A stretch of DNA of 64,000 bases from G965218495 sp965262785. GTDB taxonomy: Bacteria; Bacteroidota; Rhodothermia; Rhodothermales; Bin80. The stretch's first letter is position 1; each line of letters begins with the position of its first letter. The position numbers were made by a program, and so were the translations under genes. Positions 18,271-25,491 of this stretch are shown here, piece by piece. Below the pieces are notes generated by a model. It was given only the letters and a program-made list of their open reading frames with translations. It did no database searches and was not told the DNA's origin. Location of the stretch: the NCBI GenBank assembly GCA_965262785.1, contig OZ253559.1:806001-870000 (forward strand), written 5' to 3'.

Positions 18271-18574
18271 ACATGCCCGAAACGCTTCCGAGAACAGAAC
18301 AGCTATGGGAAAAGGGGCCCTGCGCACGGATGGAGAGTCCATGCCGATACTCTGCGATAGCCCTTGTGGCGAGCTCGCGAAAATAGATTATGGTAGCTCC
18401 CGACGAATTCAATATCAGGCGTTACGGCCAGCACTGCTGGCTTAGCACGCGGACACCAGTTTGATAAGCCGTCGAAGATGCCAGGGCCCCTTTTCCGATA
18501 GCCAGCTCATGAAGATTATGTGAACTTACCGCACACATATCACCGCCCCCTTGACCCGGCCCCTTCTACACCAG
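18271..18574 (+). ncRNA. Possible bridge RNA region of the IS1111 element
   Basis: About 300 bp of non-coding DNA lies between the transposase stop and the right end. In the IS1111 group the bridge RNA is known to come from this 3' non-coding region. The sequence contains complementary blocks, for example GGGAAAAGGGGCCCTG near 18306 and CAGGGCCCCTTTTCC near 18482, able to form a long-range hairpin about 180 nt apart. RNA boundaries and guide loops are not determinable by eye. The call is by family precedent plus this complementarity. Confidence 0.4.
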
Positions 18575-18663
18575 GTATCCGACACCTATCATCAGCAACA
18601 CGAGCAGTGCAATGATCCTTGCTAATTCAGCCTTTACTGGTTGCAGCATGGTTCGTTATGGCA

Positions 18664-19716
18664 CTATGGCATGACAAACCGGTACGTCTGAATGTATAGA
18701 TTGGGGTACTCTCCCTCGCTATCCCGGCTTGGCTGAATCACGCGATAGAGCAACCCGTACTCTCCATGAAGGAATTTGGGCATCAAAGGGATGCCCATCT
18801 CCTCAGCAATCAATACGCCTTCTTTGGAGATCACCTGGTACCCTCCCTCTCCCTTCTTGCCACCATACTGAACAAAGAGCGTCTGATCCGTCAATTCGAA
18901 AAATCTTTCGATTGTCGTGATATCCGGGCCCCACTTGCGGAGTTCTCTTAGAAATGCGGCGGCGTCAGGTGAAAGATCCCGACGCGGAAATTGAAACCAC
19001 GAGTTATCCAGCACAAGTTGGTCATCAAGCGTGCCATCCAAGGCAAATTTGAGCACTTGTGCTTCTACTGAAGAAGCGTAAAAGATGTGTTCTCCATCTG
19101 CAATGAGGCCGCCGCCCCGCAGCCGCCAAACAGCATTGGGAACCTTGGAAGATGGCATTGGAAACACCTCAAGCTCTTTCCCTGTGGGATCCATATGCCG
19201 CAGGACCCGCTGCGTCAGGTCCCAGGGATGACGAGTGACATCATAAAGGATTCCCGAAGGGTCGACAGCAAATTCCCGATTGCCTCTATAGTCTAGATCA
19301 GCGCGGCCCAAGCAATCTCCCTCCGCTGTGAACCGAAATCCCCAACCCCCACCTCCGGAGTTTTGGACAAAGATGAACGCATCGCCCGCAAATCGGGCCG
19401 TCATTGGATAAAAAAAGAAGCCCGGGTGACAGACGGTTGGATCCAGTGATGTCTGTAGAATGCCCGTCGAGTCGAACAAAAAGGCTTGCCTGCCCTTTTG
19501 ATCAACCACAAGCACGCGTCCTGTCGGATCCACATCCATGTGGTCAATCCCTGCTATCAGCAACGTATCCGGAAAAAGCTGGATCGTCTCCGCCTCCTTG
19601 AAGTATTTGAGATCAAGGGGCGCAGCCTGTGCTCCTACATATGGAGTCAGGTAGGCACTCATGGAAAGAGCACCTACAAGGCCAAAATAGACAAGTTTCT
19701 TTGCCATCGCCATCAC
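18664..19716 (-). CDS. Secreted 6-bladed beta-propeller-type protein
   Basis: A 350-aa protein with an N-terminal signal peptide (KKLVYFGLVGALSMSAYL, cleavage near GAQA at residue 30). The body has repeated blade motifs of the NHL/6-bladed type: DHMDVDPTGRVLVVDQKGR, AFLFDSTGILQT, REFAVDPSGILYDVT and VLKFALDGTLDDQ. No catalytic residues are recognisable. It belongs to the same broad class as the proteins at 31491, 47872 and 51217 but is clearly divergent from them. Substrate and role unknown; periplasmic or surface location is inferred from the signal peptide. Confidence 0.75.
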   Translation of the reverse strand: MMAMAKKLVYFGLVGALSMSAYLTPYVGAQAAPLDLKYFKEAETIQLFPDTLLIAGIDHMDVDPTGRVLVVDQKGRQAFLFDSTGILQTSLDPTVCHPGFFFYPMTARFAGDAFIFVQNSGGGGWGFRFTAEGDCLGRADLDYRGNREFAVDPSGILYDVTRHPWDLTQRVLRHMDPTGKELEVFPMPSSKVPNAVWRLRGGGLIADGEHIFYASSVEAQVLKFALDGTLDDQLVLDNSWFQFPRRDLSPDAAAFLRELRKWGPDITTIERFFELTDQTLFVQYGGKKGEGGYQVISKEGVLIAEEMGIPLMPKFLHGEYGLLYRVIQPSRDSEGEYPNLYIQTYRFVMP

Positions 19717-19887
19717 TCGCGTTAACCTTCCTCAGGGTTGAAGCAGTAACGCTCCATGAAGGAGCATATTGCCCTGTGTGCCTGTAATGTACGTTACGCT
19801 TTTGCTTCAGAATTTATGGAGCAAGACCGGATCCGCCATTGCCATCCGGTCTGGGCGGAGCAGCTTCCCTGATCAACCGTCAGCCCA

Positions 19888-20060
19888 ATGGATAACCCTA
19901 CCAATACATTCCAGGACAGCCTCCTTGGCGCTCCTCCTATTGAGGTCGAGCCTCGCGCGAAGCGTAGGCAATTCACGGCTGCTAATAAGCGGCGGATTGT
20001 AGCGAATGCCGAAACCTGTACGGCGCCGGGGCAGTTCGGTGCATTGCTGCGCCGCACTAC
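19888..20060 (+). pseudogene. Fragment of an IS3-type transposase OrfA (HTH domain)
   Basis: Starting at ATG 19888, residues 20-55 read EPRAKRRQFTAANKRRIV, then AETCTAPGQFGALLRR, which matches the N-terminal helix-turn-helix block of IS3-type OrfA proteins. After LLRR the similarity stops and the frame continues into unrelated DNA and through the gmk start. No OrfB is present, so this is a remnant directly upstream of gmk. Confidence 0.6.
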
Positions 20061-20213
20061 GGGCCACTTGTCGTGGCGCGCAACCGCTTGGCATACAATG
20101 CACTCTTCGTGTGGGTCCGCTCGGGGATTTGTGCCAAGCGTCACTTTGGCGCGACCAAGTTATTCGCGGCCAGCTCCCAGCGATCCGCAGCGCCACTCGT
20201 ACGTTACAGTTGT

Positions 20214-20780
20214 ATGGGCCCGCGCAAAATCATCGTCATTACCGCACCCAGCGGCGCAGGGAAAACCACCCTCGCGCGGATCATGCTGGCGGCATTCCCG
20301 CAGATGCGTTTCTCGGTGTCGGTCACCACGCGCGCGCCGCGGCCAACGGAGGAAGACGGCGCGGACTACCATTTTGTGACGGTAGACGAATTCCAGCGCC
20401 TCATTCGCGAAGACCACTTCGCCGAGTTCGAAGAGGTGTACCCCGGAACTTACTACGGAACCCTTCGCTCCGAGCTGGAGCGGGCTTCCAAGGAAGAGCC
20501 CGTCCTCTTGGATATTGATGTAAAGGGAGCCATGCGGCTGCGCGAGCACTATGGCGATGAAGCGCTGACAATTTTCATTCGGCCGCCGAGTTTCGCTGAA
20601 CTGGAAGAGCGTCTCCGTGACCGTGCCACTGAGTCCGACGAGTCCCTGCAGACCCGGTTGCAGCGGGCTAAAGAAGAGATGCGCTACAGGAACACGTTCC
20701 ACGTTGACGTGATCAACAACGAGCTTCAAAACTCGGTCCCGGCGGTGGCCGTGGTGATTCAAGCTTACCTTCAGCTATGA
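20214..20780 (+). CDS. gmk: Guanylate kinase
   Basis: 188 aa. It phosphorylates GMP or dGMP with ATP to the diphosphate. The P-loop APSGAGKTTL lies at residues 9-18. GMP-binding residues appear in SVSVTTRAPRPTEEDGADYHF and GTYYGTLRSELE, with the conserved LLDIDVKGAMRLRE strand and the lid-region RLRDRATESDESLQTRL. ATG 20214 is taken as the start because it gives the normal family length; the frame is open further upstream. The stop overlaps the start of coaBC by 4 bp (ATGA), so the two are co-translated. No rpoZ gene lies between them. Confidence 0.97.
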   Translation: MGPRKIIVITAPSGAGKTTLARIMLAAFPQMRFSVSVTTRAPRPTEEDGADYHFVTVDEFQRLIREDHFAEFEEVYPGTYYGTLRSELERASKEEPVLLDIDVKGAMRLREHYGDEALTIFIRPPSFAELEERLRDRATESDESLQTRLQRAKEEMRYRNTFHVDVINNELQNSVPAVAVVIQAYLQL

Positions 20781-21979
20781 TGAGCGATCAGGCTCTGTGC
20801 GGGCGCACCGTGCTGCTGGGCGTTACCGGAAGCATTGCGGCCTACAAGACGCCGGCACTAGTGCGGCTGCTTAAGCGCCAGGGCGCTGAGGTTCAACTGC
20901 TCTGCACGCCCACTGCAGCGCGCTTTGTCACCCCTGAAACACTGGCCACGGTGTCAGGGCGCCCGGTGCTCACGGACATGTTTGCAGGCCACGACACCTG
21001 GACGCAGCATGTCGAACTGGGCCAGGTCGCCGACCTTTTTCTGGTTGCACCGCTCTCTGCGCAGACACTGGCAAAACTCGCGCATGGCTTTGCCGACTCC
21101 ATGTTGACGGCAACAGTACTTGCTGCCCGCTGCCCGATCCTGCTCTGCCCGGCAATGGACCACCAGATGTACGTGCACCCGTCAGTCCGCGCAAACTTGG
21201 AGCAAGTGCAGCGATACGGGCACCACGTGATGGACGCTGCGTGGGGAGAACTTGCGAGCGGTATCACAGGCTATGGGAGGTTGCCAGAATCCGACCAGAT
21301 CCTGAAACGCATCGTTCACTTGCTGCGCGACGCAACCTCGCTTCGCGGAAAGCATGCCTTGGTCACCGCGGGCCCAACGCGTGAGCCCATTGACGCCATC
21401 CGCGTGGTGACTAACCGCTCAACAGGCACCATGGGCTTCGCGCTGGCGGACGCGCTTGCAGGACTCGGAGCACAGGTTACCTTGGTCAGCGGTCCGACAT
21501 TGCTAAAAACGCCGACAGGGGCGCGCAGGGTTGATGTCGGAACGGCTGCAGAAATGCGTGACGCCGTCCTTGCGCATGCCGCTGCTGATTACGTATTCAT
21601 GGCCGCTGCCGTGGCCGACTATGCGCCAAGCGCGCCTGCTGACACCAAAATCAAGAAGAGCGACGCTGCGCGCTCGATTCTCCTGGAGCCTACCGTAGAC
21701 ATCCTTCGAAGCCTGGGCCAGCGGAAACAGCCTGGGCAGGTTCTGGTGGGCTTCGCCATGGAAACGCACAACGGCCTGGCAAATGCCCGGCAAAAGCTGG
21801 AATCCAAGAATCTGGACTGGATTGTGCTGAACTACGTGAATGAGGAAGGAGCGGGCTTCGGCACTGGCACTAACAGTGTAACGCTACTCGGGCGGGATGG
21901 CTCTGAGGAGAGTTTCCCAACCATGCCCAAACGCGCCGTGGCCGAAGCGTTACTGCAGCGCATCGTTCACAAGGCCTGA
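20777..21979 (+). CDS. coaBC: Bifunctional phosphopantothenoylcysteine decarboxylase/phosphopantothenate-cysteine ligase
   Basis: 400 aa. It carries out two steps of coenzyme A synthesis: CTP-dependent joining of cysteine to 4'-phosphopantothenate (CoaB) and FMN-dependent decarboxylation (CoaC). The N-terminal flavoprotein half has GVTGSIAAYKTPALVRLLK, the active-site histidine region TWTQHVELG, and CPAMDHQMY (the PAMN motif with Asp for Asn). The C-terminal CoaB half has VTAGPTREPIDAIR, NRSTGTMGFALADAL, AAAVADYAP and the KIKK lysines. Two ATGs in tandem (20777, 20780) could start it. Confidence 0.97.
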   Translation: MMSDQALCGRTVLLGVTGSIAAYKTPALVRLLKRQGAEVQLLCTPTAARFVTPETLATVSGRPVLTDMFAGHDTWTQHVELGQVADLFLVAPLSAQTLAKLAHGFADSMLTATVLAARCPILLCPAMDHQMYVHPSVRANLEQVQRYGHHVMDAAWGELASGITGYGRLPESDQILKRIVHLLRDATSLRGKHALVTAGPTREPIDAIRVVTNRSTGTMGFALADALAGLGAQVTLVSGPTLLKTPTGARRVDVGTAAEMRDAVLAHAAADYVFMAAAVADYAPSAPADTKIKKSDAARSILLEPTVDILRSLGQRKQPGQVLVGFAMETHNGLANARQKLESKNLDWIVLNYVNEEGAGFGTGTNSVTLLGRDGSEESFPTMPKRAVAEALLQRIVHKA

Positions 21980-22087
21980 CAGTGTGCATAACGCTGTGCA
22001 TAGTTAGCGCAAAAGTAGTGCGCTGCACATCTTGCTTGGCGGTGATTCGCACCGGTAACTTGTGCCTTTGCAAACCGCCAATGCTTG

Positions 22088-22780
22088 ATGAACCTCTTCA
22101 CCGAATTGCGCGCCGGTATAGAGCAGGAAATCGCCCTCCAAGGGCCGATTGTGCCGGGCCCAACCTTCTCCGACTGCATTCGTGCGCGGATTCCAGCCGG
22201 CTCACCCGTGCGCGCGCTCTACACGCTGGAGGATATCGCGGAATACGTCAGGAGCAACGTCCTAACTCCCATTGATGAGCACCGCACCAATGCTGTGTTG
22301 GGAAGCGGCAGCCCGGACGCGGACCTGGTCTTCATAGGAGAAGCACCAGGAGAGGACGAAGACCTGCAAGGGCTGCCATTTGTCGGCAGGGCGGGGCAAC
22401 TTCTGACCAAAATCCTCCGGGCAATCAACTTCGACCGGGAAGAGGTTTTCATCACGAATGTACTCAAGTCGCGCCCCCCTGGCAATCGAAATCCCAGAGC
22501 GGACGAAATCTCTGCGCACATTCCAATTCTGTATCAGCAGCTTTCGCTAATCAGGCCAAAGCTCCTGTGCTGCCTCGGCAAGATAGCTGGCAATGCAGTC
22601 CTGGGGTGTGGATTGGCGCTGGGAGCAATGCGAAAGCAGTCGTATGTGTACTGCGGGATTCCGCTCATGGTCACGTACCATCCGGCCGCGCTCTTGCGCA
22701 ACCCGCAATGGAAGCGGCCTACCTGGACAGACGTGAAGCAGCTTCGTGCCAAGTACGATGCGTTGCACCGTACCATATAA
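22088..22780 (+). CDS. Uracil-DNA glycosylase superfamily protein, family-4-like, without Fe-S cysteines
   Basis: 230 aa from ATG 22088. The fold is identified by VFIGEAPGEDEDLQGLPFVGRAG (residues about 79-101), FITNVLKSRPPGNRNP, and MVTYHPAALLRNP, the motif-2 histidine loop. Family 4 enzymes coordinate a 4Fe-4S cluster with four cysteines: two in a CxxC near the N-terminus, one in the VKCRPP segment and one about 16 residues later. Here the CxxC is absent, KC reads KS, and the fourth position lies in DEISAHIPIL with no cysteine. So it has the glycosylase motifs but probably no cluster. It should excise uracil from DNA. The gene lies 6 bp upstream of dnaB in the same direction. Confidence 0.88.
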   Translation: MNLFTELRAGIEQEIALQGPIVPGPTFSDCIRARIPAGSPVRALYTLEDIAEYVRSNVLTPIDEHRTNAVLGSGSPDADLVFIGEAPGEDEDLQGLPFVGRAGQLLTKILRAINFDREEVFITNVLKSRPPGNRNPRADEISAHIPILYQQLSLIRPKLLCCLGKIAGNAVLGCGLALGAMRKQSYVYCGIPLMVTYHPAALLRNPQWKRPTWTDVKQLRAKYDALHRTI

Positions 22781-22785
22781 CGTGC

Positions 22786-24243
22786 ATGCCTATTCCTGAC
22801 GATTCCTACCCGCAGCAGCGCCGCCCGCGGCGCCAAGGTTCAATCCGAAGCCTGAGCGAGGCTACCGGCCGCGTTCCACCCCAAGCGCCGGATGTTGAAC
22901 GGGCTATTCTAGGTGCCATGCTGATTGAGCGCGAAGCAATTCCGCGCGCCATAGAAAACCTGGTGCCGCAGTCGTTCTATCTGCCCAAAAACGAAAAGAT
23001 TTACCAGGCCATATGCAGCCTGTTCGAGCGTGGGACGCCCGTGGATCTCATCACGCTGCATGAAGAGCTCCAAAAGCGCGGCGATCTGGAAAAGGTAGGC
23101 GGCGCCTATTACCTGACCGAGCTCACAGCGCGGGTAGCCTCTGCTGCCAATGTCGAGTACCATGCACGCATAGTCGGTGAGAAAGCGCTGCTGCGCAACT
23201 TGATCTCGACCATGACGAATCGCATCGGCCAAGCCTATGAGCCCGCAACCGATGCCTTTGAGCTGCTGGATCAGGTTGAAAGCGACATCTTTCAGATCTC
23301 CGAGTCTCAGATGCGGCGGTCCGCGAGCCCCCTGAAAGCCGTCATCAAGGATACGCTGGTACACCTGGAGGCTATCCATGGCCGGCAGGCAGGGATAACA
23401 GGCGTACCTAGTGGCTTCGCCGCGCTGGACCGGCTGACGGGTGGATGGCAGGCATCCGACATGATCGTTATCGCCGCACGGCCTTCAATGGGCAAAACCG
23501 CGCTGGCGCTGGCCTGTGCCCGCAATGCGGCCTTGCACCGCGACAGCCCAACGCCGGTGGCCATCTTCTCACTGGAGATGAGCGCGCAGCAACTCACGCA
23601 GCGCCTCCTCACCGCGGAAGCGCGCGTCAATGCACAGAAGGCCCGAACAGGCCGCCTGAAGGACCATGACTGGAAGGCTATAACCAGCGCGGCGGGGCGC
23701 CTGGACGGCGCACCTATTTTCCTGGATGACACGCCAGGGCTCGGGATCCTTGAGCTGCGGGCCAAGGCTCGGCGCCTGGCAGCCGAGCATAGCATCGGCC
23801 TCATTGTAGTGGACTACCTGCAGCTGATGCACGGCACCACCTCACCAAACCGGGAACAGGAGATTGCCCAGATATCGCGCTCGCTCAAGTCGCTCGCCAA
23901 AGAGCTCGACAAGCCTGTCATCGCATTGAGCCAGCTCAATCGAGGCGTGGAAACACGCGGAGGTAGCAAACGGCCACAACTGTCCGACCTGCGGGAAAGC
24001 GGCTCCATCGAGCAAGACGCTGATGTAGTCGCCTTCATCTATCGCGCCGAGCGTTACGGCATACAGACCGACGAGAACCAGCGGTCCACCGAAGGCATCG
24101 CGGAGGTCATCATCGGAAAGCAGCGTAACGGGCCCACGGGAACGGCCGAACTCGCATTTGTCCGTGACTACGCCCGCTTCGAAAACCTGGAACAATTCAG
24201 GCAGGAGCCGGCCTACGCCGACGAAGAGAGCGAACCCTACTGA
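22786..24243 (+). CDS. dnaB: Replicative DNA helicase
   Basis: 485 aa from ATG 22786. The N-terminal DnaB domain has PPQAPDVERAILGAMLIE, FYLPKNEKIYQAI and VDLITLHEEL. The RecA-like C-terminal domain has Walker A ARPSMGKTALAL, VAIFSLEMSAQQLTQRLL, Walker B GLIVVDYLQLM, ALSQLNRGVETR and DLRESGSIEQDADVV. It unwinds DNA ahead of the replisome as a hexamer. There is no intein. It converges with the tRNA genes that follow on the minus strand, with only 5 bp to the encoded CCA of tRNA-Cys. Confidence 0.98.
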   Translation: MPIPDDSYPQQRRPRRQGSIRSLSEATGRVPPQAPDVERAILGAMLIEREAIPRAIENLVPQSFYLPKNEKIYQAICSLFERGTPVDLITLHEELQKRGDLEKVGGAYYLTELTARVASAANVEYHARIVGEKALLRNLISTMTNRIGQAYEPATDAFELLDQVESDIFQISESQMRRSASPLKAVIKDTLVHLEAIHGRQAGITGVPSGFAALDRLTGGWQASDMIVIAARPSMGKTALALACARNAALHRDSPTPVAIFSLEMSAQQLTQRLLTAEARVNAQKARTGRLKDHDWKAITSAAGRLDGAPIFLDDTPGLGILELRAKARRLAAEHSIGLIVVDYLQLMHGTTSPNREQEIAQISRSLKSLAKELDKPVIALSQLNRGVETRGGSKRPQLSDLRESGSIEQDADVVAFIYRAERYGIQTDENQRSTEGIAEVIIGKQRNGPTGTAELAFVRDYARFENLEQFRQEPAYADEESEPY

Positions 24244-24248
24244 GGTGG

Positions 24249-24322
24249 TGGAGGTGACGGACGGATTCGAACCGCCGTACAAGGCTTTGCAGGCCTCTGC
24301 CTAACCACTCGGCCACGTCACC
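24249..24322 (-). tRNA. tRNA-Cys (GCA)
   Basis: On the minus strand the gene begins GGTGACGTGGCCGAG and has a standard cloverleaf. The acceptor GGTGACG pairs with CGTCACC, the anticodon loop is CTGCAAA with anticodon GCA, and the T loop is TTCGAAT. The discriminator base is U, as expected for cysteine. The CCA end is encoded (24249-24251). Confidence 0.95.
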
Positions 24323-24330
24323 TGATGCTG

Positions 24331-24614
24331 CACGCCCGGCAGGACTCGAACCTGCAACCTGCGGATTCAGGTTTGTGCCAGTTTCCTGGCTCCCCGGACT
24401 ATCCCTTCACCTTCTCTGTCACAGAGGAAGGTGGCGGCCGTCTAGTCTCTACACCTTTCCCGGCTCGGCCGGGACTTGGCTCGGGATTGCCCTAGGATAT
24501 GCTCTAGTACCCCGTAGGTTTCCCCGACTTTGACCACTTACACGCCAGGGGTTTCTCCCCGGCGGCCCACTTGCCGTAGAAGTCCGCTGCTCTATCCGGT
24601 TGAGCTACGAGCGC
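24331..24614 (-). tRNA. tRNA-Arg (UCU), interrupted by a group I intron
   Basis: Exon 1 is 24614-24578 (37 nt, starting GCGCTCGTAGCTCAACC and ending GGACTTCT). Exon 2 is 24367-24331 (37 nt, starting AATCCGCAGG). Joined, they give a 74-nt cloverleaf with acceptor GCGCTCG/CGGGCGT, anticodon stem GCGGA/TCCGC and loop CTTCTAA, so the anticodon is TCT, reading AGA/AGG. The split is directly after the anticodon's last base. No CCA is encoded. The gene lies between tRNA-Pro and tRNA-Cys in the same direction. Confidence 0.93.
24368..24577 (-). mobile_element. Group I intron in tRNA-Arg, Azoarcus-like (IC3 type), 210 nt, no ORF
   Basis: On the minus strand the intron starts ACGGCAAGTGGGCC after the exon's terminal U and ends ACAAACCTG with the expected terminal G. 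Core elements closely match my memory of the Azoarcus tRNA-Ile intron: AAAGGTGTAGAGACTAGACGG (P7/J8-7 region), ATAGTCCGGGGAG and GGAAACTGGCACAAACC near the end, and a GGGGAAACC segment near P3/P4. The internal guide can pair exon ACTTCT with GG(C)AAGT, placing the required U-G wobble at the splice site. It is probably self-splicing, and no homing endonuclease is encoded. Confidence 0.9.
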
Positions 24615-24631
24615 AACATGAAAAGAACCAC

Positions 24632-24708
24632 TGGTCGGGGCGGCCGGATTTGAACCGACGACCCCTGCGTCCCAAACGCAGTGCTCTACCGAACTGAGCT
24701 ACGCCCCG
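24632..24708 (-). tRNA. tRNA-Pro (UGG)
   Basis: On the minus strand the gene begins CGGGGCGTAGCTCAG. The acceptor CGGGGCG pairs with CGCCCCG, the anticodon loop is TTTGGGA with anticodon TGG, the T loop is TTCAAAT, the discriminator is A, and CCA is encoded at 24632-24634. It lies 7 bp downstream of the DUF4295-like gene, so it may be processed from the ribosomal-protein transcript. Confidence 0.95.
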
Positions 24709-24715
24709 AGTGTGT

Positions 24716-24892
24716 CTACTGCGCCGCGGTCAAGGCCTCCAACTCACTGTCGACCTCTGCCAGCGGCACCATCTTTTCGCGGTAGCGGTAATGACCATTA
24801 GGCTTTTTCTCCGCCACAACGACCTTGGCCATAACCCTGAGCGTCTGCTTCCGCTTGCGGACCTTGTCCCCAAAAGACTGCGCCTTCGCCAT
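24716..24892 (-). CDS. DUF4295-like small basic protein
   Basis: A 58-aa protein reading MAKAQSFGDKVRKRKQ, then MAKVVVAEKKPNGHYRYREK, then MVPLAEVDSELEALTAAQ. It resembles DUF4295 proteins, short lysine-rich proteins found directly downstream of rpmG in Bacteroidota and relatives. Their function is unknown to me, but the placement suggests a ribosome-associated role. It starts 3 bp after the rpmG stop, on the same strand. The start has no alternative in frame. It is an important taxonomic clue for this window. Confidence 0.8.
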   Translation of the reverse strand: MAKAQSFGDKVRKRKQTLRVMAKVVVAEKKPNGHYRYREKMVPLAEVDSELEALTAAQ

Positions 24893-24895
24893 TGT

Positions 24896-25069
24896 CTACC
24901 TGATTTCGCGGTGAACCGTGTGTTTGCGCAACTTGGCGTTGTACTTTTTTAGCACCAGCCGCGCCGGCGAATTGCGCCGGTTCTTCACGGTGGAGTATCG
25001 GCTGGTGCCCGGTGCCTCAGTGCACTCCAGGATCACGTTTAGCCGAACGTCTTTTCCTTTTCGGGCCAT
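24896..25069 (-). CDS. rpmG: 50S ribosomal protein L33
   Basis: 57 aa beginning MARKGKDVRLNVILECTEAP and ending KHTVHREIR, with the L33 core SRYSTVKNRRNSPARLVLKKYN. The zinc-binding cysteine pairs found in the Zn-dependent form are absent apart from one cysteine, so this is the cysteine-poor (C-minus) form. It lies 16 bp downstream of rpmB. Confidence 0.96.
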   Translation of the reverse strand: MARKGKDVRLNVILECTEAPGTSRYSTVKNRRNSPARLVLKKYNAKLRKHTVHREIR

Positions 25070-25085
25070 GGCTACCTCCCGTGAT

Positions 25086-25322
25086 CTATATGCGAATGCC
25101 CTGCTTTCGGGCTTCCCGAAGCACGGCCGCAATCCCCTTCTTGTTGATCGTCTTGATCGTCTGCGCCGAAACACGCAGGGTAACCCAGCGATCTTCCTCC
25201 GGTATGTAGAACCTTTTCCGCTGCAGATTCACCCCAAACCGGCGTTTGGTCTTGTTGTGGGCATGGGAGATGGTGTTACCCGCCATCGGTCCCTTGCCGG
25301 TAAGTTGATCTTTGCGTGCCAT
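25086..25322 (-). CDS. rpmB: 50S ribosomal protein L28
   Basis: 78 aa. Diagnostic segments are GKGPMAGNTISHAHNKTKRRF, NLQRKRFYIPEEDRWVTLRVSA and KTINKKGIAAVLRE. First gene of the run rpmB-rpmG-DUF4295-tRNAs on the minus strand. Its promoter should lie in the 170 bp up to 25491. Confidence 0.97.
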   Translation of the reverse strand: MARKDQLTGKGPMAGNTISHAHNKTKRRFGVNLQRKRFYIPEEDRWVTLRVSAQTIKTINKKGIAAVLREARKQGIRI

Positions 25323-25491
25323 CGGTGTTGCTGTTGGCTGTAAGTCGGGTACCTCTACCTACAGGGTAGCCTCGTTGTATGACGAAGAGCGCCCACTGTT
25401 CCCGCAAACGGCACAATTTTCGATCCTCCCAGACACGGGAACGCGCTAGGGACGGCTCCGCACAAGGCGCGGCCAACGCGGCGTAGATGCT

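Larger units (their letters stand above)
17039..18574 (+). mobile_element. IS110-family element of the IS1111 group
   Basis: The transposase gene is flanked by imperfect inverted repeats: AGAAGGGGCCGGAGAGGGGGC at about 17040-17060, and the counterpart GCCCCCTTGACCCGGCCCCTTCT at 18545-18567. Subterminal inverted repeats are a feature of the IS1111 group. About 300 bp of non-coding DNA lies 3' of the transposase. The last 131 bp (18444-18574) occur again at 36030-36160, which helps set the right boundary near CTACACCAG. The left boundary and target site cannot be fixed from this single full copy. Confidence 0.75.
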
